A stretch of 64,000 bases of DNA, from assembly GCA_033032175.1 (NCBI GenBank), contig CM065322.1:9176001-9240000 (forward strand). Direction: 5' to 3'. Both the position numbers and the translations under genes were made by a program. This document shows positions 11,301-23,631 of this stretch, piece after piece. This DNA is from Saturnia japonica (taxonomy: Eukaryota > Arthropoda > Insecta > Lepidoptera > Saturniidae). Position 1 is the stretch's first letter. Each line of letters starts with the position of its first letter. Under the pieces are notes generated by a model. The model had not been told where the DNA came from and ran no database searches. It was given only the letters and a program-made list of their open reading frames with translations.

Positions 11301-14300
11301 ACACACTATCCACTGTCCGTACATATACACTCCAGCAGTGTAGTCGTCAATCCATCATACGACATCAAAAAACTTAGTTTGTATTTGAAATTAAGGACCC
11401 CAATGGCTTTTACCAATTTAAAATTGGATTAAACTATCTGAAGATACTCCGTTTATGACGCTTTAACTCCATCTCTTCTTCGTCCTACTAACCTTATGTG
11501 CCTCTTATCTTTACTAATTAGTAACCTTTTCATTTTACACGTTTTGTCTCAATTTATCCGAATTAACAAAATAAAACTTTAATTATATAACTTGTTGTGT
11601 ATGTGAATACACAATAGCTTTTGTATGTATTTGCATGTCAATTAATTACTCAGTCTGAATACAAATCATTATAAAACTATATTTTGTGGACTTACATCAT
11701 TTATCGATCAGTCTTCTTAGTTTGTAACTCTACCTACCATAATATAGCGTAAATTCATACCTAGAGACACTGGCCTGTGTTATTTACACAAAGTTTTATT
11801 TGTCATCTTGATTTTTTCATTATTAATAAAATATATCTTAATTCTCTTTATGATTTCTGTTTTCCTTACCATACATAACCATAGGTAATGATTCCGATGT
11901 CGTACGAGTAAGACATTTTAGGCAGACATCTTGGATTTCAGATGTTTGTCTGGGACACTAAATTGTCCAGGTTTGTATATAAATTTTACTATAAAACCAT
12001 ATCGCTATTTACTTCAGTGTTTATAGATCATTGTTAAATAAACAAACTATTACGTAACAAATAGTTTGTTTTAGTTTCATGGTAGTTAGATAGAATGATC
12101 TTCCAATGCTACATACATATATTTTACTGTAACTTCCAGGATAAAATTTCATTGTAACGCTGTTAACACTGTTGTAGTTTTGTAATCATTAAAAAATAAC
12201 ACGGAATATGTCAAAATATGCTTAATTACTTTTTAAACGTTACTCCGTCTTCCTTTTTTTTCTCAAATCTGTGTTTAATACAGCAAAGCTTTACAAATAT
12301 GCTTTCAAATAATCTTAACAAAAATCTATTACTTTCCCAAAATAGTTATCAGAGATTACATTTTAGCATTTATAAAAGAAATGTATCGTCATCAGACAAA
12401 GGAATATAACATTATTGATGTGCAATCAATTTAATTTTACTATAATATCAAATAATCTAAAGCTTTGCAACAATCATGTTACCGCAGATTTCAAAATAAA
12501 GAACCAATACTAACAGATTTTTACTTTAAAAAACTTTAAACTTTTAAAGGAGGTTAATTTATCGTAAATAGATCAGAAACCTTTTTAGTACTACAATCAA
12601 ATTTCCTATCATAGTACGTAATAAATTATTTTGAGAAAATCTATTAATGAGCTATAAATTTCAAAAGTTAAAAAATATATCATGTAATTAATATGGAAAA
12701 TGAAAAATTGCGATGATGTGCCTCTTATTATTAGCTCAAACTCTGAGAGTATTTTTTTTCGTTCTAAACAATATTTTCAATATCAATATTTTTTTTACAC
12801 AGTCTAATAAATACATTATACATATTTAGAATGATACAATATTAGTAACATTTGTGAAAAATAATACATGAGTAGTGGTGTTGGCAGTTGAAATCTCCGA
12901 TAAACTAAAGCAAATTAAAACACGTATATAAAATGTATGGAGGGTAGAAGAGAGGAGAACCACCTTATATGGGGAACAAGTTGAAAAAGTGTCCAGCTGT
13001 AAGCAGCAAATTACAATCAAAAATCCCACAAAAATTAGCACTAGCACAGCAAGAGGGAATGATATGAATTTAGCAGTTGTAAACGGAATGAAGTGTGCTG
13101 AGTTGCAAAATGTAATATCTGTGGTGACTAGTTTTTTTTAGAACTGACTGTATTGTTAGCCATAGGGGCCCTGGAGCCTGAGACACCTATTATAGCTTCA
13201 CCGGGCTTGGTGGTGACTAGTGTAGTTAATGAAACTGCAGTATATAAATCTCTTTAGTTTTAATTTATTAACCTTTAGCGCTATCTTTAAAATTTACCCA
13301 TTTGCTACCGTGGCGCCACCCTAATTTGACTCTTTTCGACGGACACTTTAAAAAAAAAAGATGTTCTCTCCTCTATCCTTCATAGTAAAATGGTATGTGT
13401 GGTGCGTCTCACCCATCACACAGTCACGTGGCCCGGGCCAGCAACGGACGACTCCGGCCACGCCCCCTAACGAGATAAACACTCTCTACCTCACTAGATA
13501 CTTTACTAGTTTTTAATGATTTCTGAGACTTTGCATTCCAGAGATAGGTCATAAACAAGTAAAACTGTATAAATAGACATTTATTTAAATTTGATCTAAT
13601 AATAACTCCGCCCCGCGGTTTTATCCGAGTTTAATTTATTCGATCAACTCTCCACAGCATCGCCAATGCAGCTGTATAGCTTATCGTTGTTGCCTACAGC
13701 TTGCCAGACTGCTTGATGTTAACGGGTTACAGGTTTATAAGCCTAACCTTGTTCAATAAATAAGATATATGAAATGCAAAAGATTTTTTAAAAATTTGAC
13801 TTGTTCCAGAGATTAGCAAATTCTTATGTAATATTCTTAAGTATAGGCGTAATTGGTTTTGACCGTCATAACAGCTACGACTGGTGATGAATACCGGATT
13901 GCCGAACACTTGGTGGTCGCCGCTATTTTTGGACTGTACTATGCATACCAATAAGAATAGCCAAGTCACTATACCGTAATCTGTACTAATATTATAAAGC
14001 TGAAGAGTTTCTTTGTTTGGTTGAATCCGCTAATCTCAGGAAACATTGGTTAGAATAAAAAAAAAAAATTTAGTGTTGTATATCCCATTTATCGAGGAAG
14101 GCTTATAGGCTATATAACATCATGCTACGTCCAATAGGAGCGGAGTATCAATGAAAAATGTTGCAAAAACGGGTAAAATTTTTCCTTTTGAAAGCTTCCA
14201 TTGCGTGCGCTGCGAAAATGGTTAAAGTTGCGCAACAATAACGTATGACGGAATTGTTTCTCTTAAAAAGTTCTAAAAAAAAGATCGCGATAGCATATGT

Positions 14301-17300
14301 CAATCTTTTAAGGTTGACGCAATATAACCTTTTATAAGGTAATAAAATTTGTTCTAAAATAATGCATTATTTGCGAAGGTTTTTTTATAAACATGGTATA
14401 AATCCTTATCGAAAAAATACGTTATTCATCAGAAGTATTTAATTTTGGACAAAATTGCCCTTTACATCATTTGATTTCAATTAATATCTTAGGAGATATC
14501 ATAGTTTTAAAATAATAATCAAGTACAGCGCGTGAATTTTAGCGGAATTATGTGGAAGGCGGGCGGCACCTATAAATTGTGTAGTAGGTGCCTACGACAT
14601 TATTGTTATTTGTGTTTGCTTACGTTCCACTCTCTCTTGTGACGCAGACGAAGTTGCGCGGGTCAGCTTGTACTACATAAAATGTAACCATGAAGGACAG
14701 TAAGAAAGTAAATAGTTTTTTTAAAATTTTAGTTGTTCACAGGTTGCCAAAGATTCGAAAACATTTGCCCTTCTCCATATTCATTTACACAAATTATTAC
14801 ATTAAATCATAAATAATATACATTAAATTTAATTTAATTACGTATACCGTAATAACATAGAGATTAATTTACACGGAACATAAATAGATTTTTCAAACTA
14901 GTTTTAACTATTAGCCTTGTCGATTTATACATGAAGTTACAATTTTCAAAAAGGATTAGCTTAAAATAGGTTTACTAAGTGAACTGCTTGAAGCGTTTGT
15001 AATAAAATTACTTCAATGGAAAGAAAAATATTTTATAAAATAAAAGGTGTAAATATATGTGTAATACGTGTAAATACGTAACGTGTAAATAATAAAGTAA
15101 ACAATACACATACAGCGAACAAAAAAAAATATTTTGCCAAATAAAAATTAAAGGTAGTTAATAGTATAAACTTCAAAGAGCTACATTAGTATCGTTAGAT
15201 CAAATTTACAATGAATATTTACTAAGTTTTATAACTACACTGGAATACAAAGTTATGGTAAATGAAATGCGATGAAAGAGAGGACTTAAAGAGACCTCAC
15301 GAGTGAAAGAGATGGTGGTGTTTCTGTCAAGCTTTGTAAAATGTGTTTTAGTCAGTAACTACTTGATTATTTATGATTACCTACACCAATATTATAACTA
15401 CGCATATTACTCCTGTAAGCCTATTTTGTGTCACATTATTATTATTATATTTTGTAGTTAATTAATATAAATTACAACTTTTAGCAATTTTTTATGATGG
15501 TGATGTGATTGAATTAATGTATATTATAAGCAATCTTACCACATGATTTCCTAAGAAAAATCCCCTAGTATAGTCCACGTGTGCAAATTCACTAGGTGCC
15601 TTAACATGTAGACCCAATATGTCTCCTAATATTTTGTGAATAATTCCTAATCGCGCCTCATTACTTTTGATGCCTTCATCTCCTAAATAGTCACTGGGGT
15701 CTGCTTCTAAATGAATCTAGAAAAAAAAAACAAATTGTTATGCATAATAATCTCAAAATAAAACGTATTAAGGTTGCGTAATTAAAAATTATTGATGCCC
15801 GTCCGTAATACTGTATGGCTCAGATAGTAACATCAATAAAAATTATGTCAAGGCCGTCGTAAAAAATATAATTTTGATACGGAAACGATACATAAAAGAT
15901 AGCCGTGATTTGATATTGGTAAAATGATTAATACTTTTGCAGATTTTTTTATATATTTTATAATATTAAGGAAATCGAAAATATATTTTTCTTGTTGTAC
16001 AATTTGTAGGAATATTTTAAAGTAAATGAATGGCCGTCAACGACTATGCCATCTTGCAATGCATATAATATGCAAAGTTAAGCAAGAACTACACGAGGCC
16101 GAAGTAAACATCTGAGACGTTTCAAACGTCAAAAGTTATACGCATCGTTGCGACGTGTGGCATAGATCTAATGTAGTTCTACAGAATTAGTCGCCATATC
16201 GCGTCCACATCGGCGTAGGTCGTCCACCTGGGTTTAATGTAGTTTTCGCCTTGTTCGCAATATTCAGCGAATATTCATTTACGTATACCTTTTGCACTTT
16301 CTCCCTACACATATTCACTGACACACGAATAAATGAGAAACTACAATAAGATTCGAGGTTTACGCGCTTTGATGCAAGTCAAAAAACTAACACAGTTCGG
16401 AAAACGACGAATGTAGACAAAACTTTGCATATTTAATTGCGAATGTCATTATAAATGTTATATTCTTTCAAATGTTAGGGGACCAGACATATATTAACAA
16501 TTAATACACAAATACAAATTGTACACTATACAAATTGAAATGGTTCTTTTCTAGTATCAACAAATAATCGATTTGAACAAACGTAATTCCCTAAATAACA
16601 GCTGTTCACATTTTCATAGTAACAAGTTAGTCAGTTATTGGATAAATCTTGAAATATAGACACTTAAAAACACATCTAAAGATGGTTTTGAAAAGACACC
16701 TGTGAGAATATAGCGATGCCACAATTAGTAACGTCGGTAGCTTGTAGCAATGATGGTGTGCGCCAAGTTTCCTCCGAGGCCAATACCTGAATATCCAGCT
16801 CATGACCTGGATGTCCCGTGTATTTAGATGGCCTGTGAATATCCAATCAGGAACCAATTATATTATACAACTATATCATTACATTATTTGTATCATATAA
16901 CTGTCAATAATAATGTACAAAATCAAGGTTTATAACTTAATTAAACTTAAGAGATAAAAACAATCAACATATTTTTTTGTAATCATATCATTGTTGACAG
17001 TTATAAAAATTTCCTTTAATATGATGTTTATTCATGTTTAAAAAAATATCAGTTCAACAGCTATATTATAACGTAAGTGTTTTATAAAATTAGCCATTTT
17101 ATTAAAAGATACAGATAATACTAACTTATGATAATTAAACTACATATATTACAAATATAGGAATAAATAAACAAACGTTTAATTAGGTCGACATAAAATT
17201 AAATAAGCCAATTTATAGATTTCTCCTTTCATACACTTTATAGATATTGTCAAGAATTAAGTAGGTAATGCATATCAAAATCATGATTTAAAATTTTAAA

Positions 17301-20300
17301 TTAGTAGGTCGACATAACTAATATAGTAATAAAAACCATGCTTTTTGTAGTGCAAATGGAGATAGTCAAGTATTACATAGAAAATATTCATAGATTTAGT
17401 GTAATATAGATCTGCAATATGTTGAATAAGACGAGACCAAAAACAGAATAGTGTATTTCTTTTTATATTTATTTGTTATACAAATTACATCCAGGGACAG
17501 TGTACATATAAATCACAATTAAACACGTCTACTAAACACTAAATTACATTTACACTTTTAGATTTTGCAAAAAATAAGCGATATTTGTTTCGGCCGCGAT
17601 TTATGTTAGGCTGATATATGCCGATAGTACATACGAAAATTGGTCTCGTATCTCTATCTCGTTCTAAAACAAGCGCATACTTATGCTCTTTCTCTTTCGA
17701 GTTGCTGATCTATACATATTAAATCTAAAGAAATATTTGATAATTGAGTTATTTTGATGAAATAAGTACGTTCATCTTTGCAGAATAACATACAAGCTGA
17801 CTTTCTCAAAACAAACAATAAGTAATCCTTGACGCTCCTTATTTCACTAAAATTATTATTATCTATATTCCATACTATATAAACAAACGAAATTATTTTT
17901 ATTTTTTTAAATATAACTACAAATGCGTTATTGTAAAATTATTATTTTCATACCAAAAAATATTATTATCCTGACTTGTTCTGCAAATATTAAGGTAATA
18001 TTACTTTATAAAATACAGGATATTTTTTTAGGTCACCAGGTCATTAGTGATATATAAAATAATTCTTACTGTCTGTCGCTTTCTGTTGAAAACTGTTTCT
18101 TAGCTGGGGAGGCCTGATAGCAGAATATATGATGTTTCATCTTCACAGACTTCCATTTATCATATGTAAATTGGACTATTTCGTTTTCCCGTACCTGCAA
18201 GATATTATTAAAAATAATAAACAAAGTAGGTGACCCGTCCGAATATATCACGCATTATAGAATGTAAACAATTTAATATAAGGCATGCATGTTAATTAAA
18301 CAAATTTTTAACAGATGACGCCTCCTACATGTTAGTTGATTATTATATTTTCATCGAACAGATGGCATCCTTAATTCTATTTTTTAACTAAACCATTAAT
18401 TTCAAACTAATGAAGAAATTAGAAATATTAGCTACTCCTTAAATTTAAAATTGTTTTTGATTTATTAAACTAAGCAAAAATTATATATTTAAAAAAAATG
18501 TAGATTCCCTTCTTACTAACTTATAATCACTTTTAAACTAGAAAAAGCTCAAGTATACATAACTGAAATAAAACTTACAAAATTAGCAGTAATATATTTT
18601 GGTGAAAGATAATAATGACAATTTAACATAGCATTATCCAATATGTAACTAGGTAACACAAGAACACAGAGGGCAGACCTTGTGCGAGCCGCTGTAGGTA
18701 AGTAATTATTTCAAGAACACTGCCGAGACAAAATATTGTTTACTTTCGTGTAATGTGTAGTGACGTAATGACTTGTAACTCGTCCCCGCCACGTCTGTGG
18801 CCATTTATTGGTGGTCGCGCACGAACTTGTCAGATTATAAGAAGACATGGTGTTACCAGAAAAACACCCTTGAGAAATAGCATACAAATATAGATATAAC
18901 AATAAATTAAGTGACTCTTTTTTTATTATTTAAACAAAAGTAACTATTAATAAAACTAAATTTACACTGAAACTAAACTACCATGTAACTTAATTAAACT
19001 AGATCATGTAAACAAATTTGTACTTCATTTTAAAGTCAATTACATTTTAAGATTTAGGTAAGTTGTATTCTGATTTTTAACTAAAAGAAAGTGTTAGAAG
19101 ATACCTCTGCAGTCTTATAATAAGGTAGGACGGTGTGCAGGAGGTCCGAGCAGAGAGCCAATAGGCGGCCGCCGTCAAGCAAGTGCGCGAGTAAGAGAGG
19201 CGCAGTGCGTCCTACGCACCCCGCCACCGCGACGAGCGCAGCACGTCCGCGCCACGCACCACCCTCAAGTGCTTCGCGCGATATGCTGTACAATGTATAC
19301 CTGTAATATGATTTTACATTACTTTTTCTATATAACTAGTCTGATATAATATGTTTCTGAAATGATGAAAATTTGGATATTTAGTACATTTTTTGAAGTG
19401 AGAACTTCTTTAGCACTGTTTTGATTTCAAATACGAAGAAATGAAAAAGTAACCATAAAAATAGAAACACTCATCTACAGGACTTAGCCTGCTAGAGAAT
19501 AAGATTGAATACATTATACAGTATTTCCTATTATCATGATGAAATATTACTATGATATGCTTTTAACTATTAAAGTGTTCTTTATAATTATTTAAAAAAT
19601 TAGTGACACTCACACTCACCTGTCGTTGTCCAGTACTTTTTTCAGGGATGCCTCTAAATTATCTCTAGCTACTACACTATCCGAATAAATCAAGACATTT
19701 GGTGACTTAGTATTAATTAATGGACGGGAATTTTTCACAGCTTTTGGATTACTCTGCTGAGATGTGGATGGTTGTATATCCTCCTTCAATTGCGGAAATG
19801 TTTCTATTTTGTGTTCCGTTTTCTTGGGGCCAGTTGAACTAACAACTCTTTTATGGGTTGTGACTGATTTAATTTGACTAGATATGTTTAAAAGAGAATT
19901 TGATAATTGACTTGTCCCTGTTTTCAGATCAAGTTTCAAGCTTGACTTTTTTGGTGTAATGTTATGTTGTATTTCCACAGTGACATTCTCAACAATCACA
20001 TCTTTCTCATCGGGGTCATATTGCAAAATGATCTGTTCATCAAAGGGATTCTTTTCACTTTCTATCACAGCAATAGAACTTTCTTCAACAAAGGGCTTTT
20101 CTTCTTCCTCAGCTGATAAGGATTTGGATGTGTTAACACTTACATCAGCTAAAGTTATAGTTCTTTTACTTGGTACTGTTTCTATCAGCATGTCATTACT
20201 ACCATTCATCTGTGCTGTTGTGTTTCTGATGTCAGATTTGATATCAACAACTTTTGACAATTTTCTTAGAAGAGAGGCATGAATTGGCCACTGAAATAAG

Positions 20301-23300
20301 TTTGGGTTCTTGAGGTTCTGCTGGATCTCTGCTCGTAGGCTTCTCATTGACATATCTGTGGCCTTATGTGGTTCACCAGACAGCTGAACAGCTAAAAATA
20401 ATGAATCATGAAATCATCTTGAATAAATGTTTCTGCATTTTCATGTTAGCATTGTCGTAAAGGAGACAAACTATTCACCATTCAGAGTTGTAATCCCACA
20501 ATAATGTCTGCACAGATTTCACCATTATCTCAATTGTACTACACAAAGGCATAAAGGCATCAGAATATAGTATGTGAGTGAATAAAAACAATAACACCAT
20601 GCCTGGACTTTTCAATTATGAATCCAAACATAAAATTACATGGGATATGTTAGATCTAAAGCACAGTGGTCTGCATTGAAATAGGAAATGAGAAAAATAC
20701 GTCGCATTACCAAAGAGACTCTGAACAGATACAGTAAGCGCACAAGTTAAATGCAAACGGGCCTGAGATAAAGAGCAGTAGCATCTCTCCTCATCATCCT
20801 AACACCTTTCCTCACGCGCCCTTGCTATAGTGATGTGAGTACTGTCTTTGAAAACTATCATATGTTTACTGGTCATGTTAATGCTCAAGTTGTGACCCCA
20901 TGTTATTTTTAGTTTTAATAATGACTGATCCAAGTCCATCAAGTTCTGTTACAAAGTCCAAGTCCATCAAAGTTTTTATTCATTGCCAAGTACAAGAAAT
21001 ACTATTTTGCTATTTGTTTTGTCAGAATGCTTTTTGAACCTGCTTTGAAAAAGAGCTCATCGGAACTGGATTTAATATGTATTTATGTTTAATATCTATA
21101 CTACATGCATAATTGGTACATACTCTGTATTCTCACTATGGGTAATTTGTGATCTATGACTAATTCGCCACCAACGAACTGGAAACCAATCATACTCAGA
21201 TGTTCTATATTTGTTCTTAGGACTATGGCTAAATGTGAGCCAGCTTTCCATGCGACTGGTTGTCCCATAGACTCCAACTGAAATCAATTATCCTGATTAG
21301 ATAATCTATATAATTTATAAAATTGAAGTGTCTGTTTGTAATGTCCAAACACAGCTTTTTACTTAATGCATGTGAAAGTATATACAATACTTATAACAAA
21401 AAGTCCACTTTTGAAATTTTTGTCTGTCTGTCTGTCTATTTGGTAATCTCCGAAACGGTTGGACCGATTTTGAGGGGACTTTCACTGATATATAGCTGAT
21501 GATATAGGAAGTAAAATAGGCAACTTTTATTATAGAAAAAGAATTAGGGTTCCTCACAAATAAAAAAAACTGGTCATGGTGAATCAATTCAGGTGCTTAA
21601 ATGGCTTATGCTGAGTAAACCATAAGAGATATAGCAAATTAATGTACCACATAATTATAGACATTAAAAAGATATACAAAAAAGTCTGGGAGAGTATATA
21701 TCTATCTTCTAAAGAACACCCACAATAAGCATTTTTGTCTTTAAATAGCCGGGAGCGGGGGAGTAAGATTCGCGTGGGCATTCTGTAGTCCATGTGAGCG
21801 ATGCCATGGGCACAGCTAGTAGAAAAATATAATAAATGTGTGTAAACAAGTTGAGAATTATTTGTTGCCCAAAATGTCATGATAGCCTAAAATAGTTATT
21901 TGAGTGATTGCACAATAGCCAAGTTGCATTTTTTATAAAATGCAAAGAGACAACATTGCCCCCGATAGTATGTACAGTAAAATTCAATAAGAATGGTGAC
22001 CATTAAGGAATCAATCATCCTTTGATGATCACCACTGTCATACCGGTATGAAAGGCTCTGGACAGCTGGATAAAAACATGTTGATCCCCACAAGTGATAA
22101 ATCAAAAGAAAGTCATTATAAAGAAATTATCACCATGTGCATGTTTTTCAAAATTGTCATGCCCTAGCACACAGCAATTATTAACTTAGTAACTTTGACT
22201 ATATGAGATTGATATTACATAAAAAGCATAATAACTTTGCTTGCAAAATTTCTTAACAACCTGAACAAATGACAAAATTATAAATTAAAATAATTATATA
22301 CATTACATGAGTAATATCATGGTGGATGGCTTCATGTGGATCCATTTCACATTCAAAAAGCACATCTACATCCAAATCAGTTACCGGTGACTGGTCACCT
22401 GACCCAAGTGGCAGGCCCCCTGCACATGTCACCCAGTCACTTATCTCAATACTCTGAGTTGGCTTCATGCTACAGATTCTTGTGGTGTTTGTATAGTCAA
22501 GGAGATCACACAAATATGCATTCTTTGGATTTGTGCACAACTTGGAACTCAATGTAGGAGTCTCTGCAAATTTTAATTGTTAATTGTCTGCAATAAGTTG
22601 AATACAAAGTGATTTAATGTATATTAATGCATTGATTTTTTTACTGAATTTTCACTGAATAATAACATGTATTTGGTGTTAGTTAATCTTTAGCTTAGTT
22701 ACATTTTACATGGAGAATGTAAACCATCAGCAGGTCTTATAAAAGAACAAGAGTTCTAAGAGAATCTGCTAACACCTGTGAGAAAGAAACAATATGTTTA
22801 AAATAACTAAGAGCAAAATCAGATCTTATCATAAAGTAACTTTAAGAGGAACACATTATATTAAGTGATATTTTATTAACAATTTGTTTGTTCTTAAAAA
22901 TTAAAAGGCAATTAAATTAGTTTTAGTGTACCTACACACATTGCAAAAAAGTATTGATACTTGTTTGACATGGATCTATGGGATATTCAATTTTGATATT
23001 AAATCATCTATTAAATTATTATTTTCAAACTGACTATACTGTTAGCCTTAAGGGCCTTGGAGCCATTAAAGGATTTGACATCTTCACCAGGCTTGGGTAA
23101 ATCATAAACCGCATTAAAACTAAAACATCTCTTATTATATTATGTGAGCTATTCTTATATAATATATAATTGGTTTCTCGGAAACGGCTCCAACGATTTC
23201 GATGAAACTTTGCATTTAGATAATGTTTTGCATTCCAAGTTTACCTAGATAGGTGTTCTTCTCTTTTTTGTTTATAAGGCACCGAGCACAGCTCGGTCGC

Positions 23301-23631
23301 TCAGATATTTATATTAAAGCACTGATGAAGATGTAATGGCCTGTTCTCTAGAAATATAATTATATAATTATAATGTCGGCCTAAATAACTCGTACAATTT
23401 TTACTATTTATTAATTTAAAATTCGCAAACCATAATGTGTCTCCAATTTTTAAAATAATCTCTTAAGATATAGTAGAATAATAACTATTACATACCAGCG
23501 GCATTTTCTGGAACTTTACAAAAGGCGACACTCGTATTTCCACTTAAAAATTCCAGAAGGCGAGCCCTGAACGATCGAATGCGCCAAGTTTTAATGAAAG
23601 TCATTGCGATGTAAATTGGAGTGAAGAGCAT
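2330..23631 (-). CDS. HLCS: Holocarboxylase synthetase (biotin-protein ligase)
   Basis: This enzyme activates biotin with ATP and attaches it to lysines of biotin-dependent carboxylases. Thirteen exons (given 5' to 3' on the minus strand): 23631-23496, 22563-22307, 21277-21124, 20391-19620, 19300-19105, 18194-18070, 16832-16700, 15716-15540, 9067-8882, 8373-8267, 7113-7013, 4394-4178, 2504-2330. The lengths total 2736 nt, exactly 912 codons, and every splice phase agrees. An in-frame TAA lies 12 nt before the chosen ATG. Residues 1-650 are the long N-terminal part typical of animal enzymes; exon 4 is Ser/Glu-rich and probably partly disordered. The catalytic domain is exons 9-12: nucleotide loop GIGRGGNLW (about 692-700), KWPNDIY (about 750) followed by KIGG, and IGTGVN (about 781-786). 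Exon 13 holds the BPL C-terminal domain (VISGIDRAGWLLV, APDGN). Intron 11 starts with GC. Introns are full of transposons. Confidence 0.95.
2630..2825. repeat. Dispersed repeat G, copy 1
   Basis: This stretch of the last HLCS intron matches 42995-43235 over most of its length: both contain acaaggcaatttttaacaaa-like starts, a shared ccaatgaaat segment, atccataaaaaatacattcga, and an end reading aacctcc...ttttttgaagtcg-ttaaaaa. It is noncoding and about 200 bp long. The common ending suggests a non-autonomous retroelement or MITE family. Confidence 0.6.
2845..4127 (-). mobile_element. Complete mariner element (1283 bp)
   Basis: The terminal inverted repeats begin TTAGGTCTTTACCTATGAAA at the left and ATAGGTCTTCACCTATGAAA at the right (read inward), with about 30 bp matching almost perfectly. 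TA dinucleotides flank both ends (2843-2844 and 4128-4129), as expected for Tc1/mariner insertion. The single internal gene is on the minus strand, the same orientation as HLCS. The element sits in the last HLCS intron, only 50 bp downstream of the 5' splice site of exon 12, so it lies within an essential transcript without disturbing the exon. Confidence 0.92.
2922..3938 (-). pseudogene. Mariner transposase, one nonsense codon
   Basis: A 339-codon frame runs from ATG at 3938 to TAA at 2924-2922. It is open except for one TAG at 3134-3132 (codon 269), which replaces the tyrosine codon of the conserved HPPYSPDLAPTD block. Family features are visible: an N-terminal helix-turn-helix region (EYRRGSNAAQAARNIN), the WFARFRSGNFDLKNEPRGRP linker, the first catalytic Asp in VTCDEKW, the second in LLHDNARPH, and the third in LAPTDYYFF, giving D34D spacing. 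The C-terminus ends in GDYFD. All three catalytic aspartates survive, so inactivation appears recent and due to a single change. Cut-and-paste transposition is the family role. Confidence 0.9.
5700..6165 (+). pseudogene. Second mariner remnant, multiply broken
   Basis: Plus-strand translations in shifting frames give mariner transposase segments: VPHTLTVLQKHLRVDCCEFLEL-like text at 5788-5860, GENFTSIF and then TGDETWVYHYD (about 5865-5930, containing the first catalytic Asp), SMKWHNNGSSPTKKLNVTP (about 5948-6000), and MATVFWDSLKSLLIEYKKKG with NAASYATILHNLKKAIKEK (6011-6145). At least two frameshifts and several stops separate them. The HDNARPH and third-Asp parts are missing. Its subfamily differs from the 2845-4127 element. 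Confidence 0.8.
6366..6611 (-). pseudogene. LINE reverse-transcriptase C-terminal fragment
   Basis: The minus-strand frame ends in a motif typical of the C-terminus of CR1/Jockey-group LINE proteins: ERTNFSNSYICRTCRCGI, then VLPSYDIKSFKRGVKRYF before the stop. In the family this reads roughly as a 'friends F..RT..LWNSLP..VFP..Y....FK..V' signature. No catalytic domain remains. A related stretch is found at 25918-25995. Confidence 0.6.
7011..7014 (-). other. Noncanonical GC splice donor of HLCS intron 11
   Basis: Exon 11 ends in ATAG and the intron begins GCAAGTATAC, an excellent match to the GC-donor consensus AG|GCAAGT. Only this junction joins to the acceptor before 4394 in the phase that yields the conserved IGTGVNIAN. 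The nearest GT (GTATAC, four bases further on) would throw the catalytic domain into a frame ending quickly. Such introns are recognised by the ordinary spliceosome but are rare. Confidence 0.9.
7342..7580. repeat. Dispersed repeat H, copy 1
   Basis: A gene-free stretch that resembles 37556-37760 and 62600-62770: shared features are ttgtggcaac(a/t)caaaat, cacgtttct, ttataatc(t/c)act-t-at, caaactatat and a cccgccaaaaa end. It is noncoding. It lies in HLCS intron 10, between exons 10 and 11. Confidence 0.45.
7966..8037. repeat. Dispersed repeat F, copy 1
   Basis: About 70 bp (atctttaaaatttac..actaccgtggcg and onward to ttcgacggac) recurs at 13277-13347 with a few substitutions. Both copies lie in HLCS introns in the same orientation. 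It is probably a terminal fragment of a larger element. Confidence 0.6.
8515..8640. mobile_element. Foldback element with internal 22-bp tandem units
   Basis: The ends are inverted copies: 8515-8548 reads AACGAGCCGTACTTGTAGTT and the reverse complement of 8607-8639 reads AACGCTACCTGTAGTTTCGC. Between them are two to three imperfect repeats of a unit close to acgcgtataaacgcatgtat. The structure is a MITE with an expanded minisatellite core. It lies in HLCS intron 9, about 140 bp upstream of exon 10. Confidence 0.6.
9269..9338. repeat. Hairpin-forming inverted repeat
   Basis: Two 25-nt arms (9269-9293, GATTTAGCGTTTTACCACCA and onward; 9314-9338, its inverted counterpart) pair at 22 of 25 positions around a 20-nt loop. 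It lies in HLCS intron 8 about 200 bp from exon 9. It could be a short foldback MITE or, less likely, a small-RNA precursor. Confidence 0.55.
9939..10796. mobile_element. Possible non-autonomous element with 21-bp inverted ends
   Basis: GAAGTGAAACTTCTTTACGA at 9939 and the reverse complement of 10775-10796 (GAAGTGAAACTTCTTTATCG) match with one extra base. The arms are themselves near-palindromic (GAAGTGAAACTTC). The 860-bp interior is extremely AT-rich and noncoding. No target duplication is convincing. Confidence 0.45.
11437..11835 (+). pseudogene. LINE 3' end, second copy of the 63.5-kb family
   Basis: The plus-strand sequence gives TLYDALTPSLLRPTNLMCLL followed by SLLISNLFILHVLSQFI, matching SLYDVLPPSLPRPTNRMCIL and onward at 63460-63560. 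The 3' UTRs also align: attactcagtc-gaatac, ttggactt-atcattta-cgatcag, and gtttgtaactctacctacca are shared with 63640-63745. This is a 5'-truncated copy of the same RNase H-bearing LINE, in HLCS intron 8. Confidence 0.75.
13126..13215. repeat. Dispersed repeat E, copy 1
   Basis: A segment reading gaactgactgta-tgttagccataggggccctggagcc, then ttcaccgggcttgg. Two further copies are in the window: 23028-23105 (same strand) and 33343-33450 (inverted). It is probably the 3' end of a retroelement, since the copies share one edge and vary elsewhere. Confidence 0.65.
13277..13347. repeat. Dispersed repeat F, copy 2
   Basis: This is the partner of 7966-8037, with gctaccgtggcgccaccctaatttgac and ttcgacggaca shared. 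Downstream, 13360-13480 is GC-rich (ccgggccagcaacggacgac) and holds nothing recognisable. Confidence 0.6.
13984..14672 (+). repeat. Lepidopteran-type interspersed repeat (SINE or Helitron-like)
   Basis: It begins actaatattataaagctgaag, as does the short motif at 1435, and ends gacgcagacgaagttgcgcgggtcagctt, a very common type of repeat ending in butterfly and moth DNA. No open frame is seen. The related ending at 28745-28795 reads gcagacgaagtcgcgggtac. Assignment to SINE or Helitron is not possible by eye. Confidence 0.55.
21421..21826. repeat. Dispersed repeat C, copy 1 (about 400 bp)
   Basis: Starts with four tgtc units and ggtaatctccgaaacggttg, runs through aaaaagaattagggttcc and tggtcatggtgaatcaattc, and ends tagccgggagcgggggag..gggcacagctagt. 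A near full-length, highly similar copy is at 33927-34325, and a weaker partial one at 47720-47935. It has no coding potential and lies in HLCS intron 2 between exons 2 and 3. Confidence 0.8.
23028..23105. repeat. Dispersed repeat E, copy 2
   Basis: Reads caaactgactatactgttagccttaagggccttggagcc and then cttcaccaggcttgg; the partner of 13126-13215 and of the inverted copy at 33343-33450. It lies in HLCS intron 1. Confidence 0.6.
23164..23310. repeat. Dispersed repeat B, copy 1
   Basis: Contains ttggtttctcggaaacggct, attccaagtttacctagataggtg and ggcaccgagcacagctcggt. Inverted copies, very similar over the whole length, are at 27753-27900 and 48716-48872; weaker ones are at 29407-29560, 38066-38150 and 40718-40850. 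Its palindromic gaccgagct-gctcggt end is distinctive. Confidence 0.75.

Noticed and set aside
16627..16857. 76-codon minus-strand frame
   Set aside because: Wrong frame over HLCS exon 7; the correct frame gives the ELDIQVLASEETW text that joins in phase to its neighbours.
19959..20282. 107-codon plus-strand frame
   Set aside because: Antisense shadow of the long HLCS exon 4.
21096..21287. 63-codon minus-strand frame
   Set aside because: Wrong frame over HLCS exon 3; the right frame reads LESMGQPVAWKAGSHLAIVL and splices in phase.
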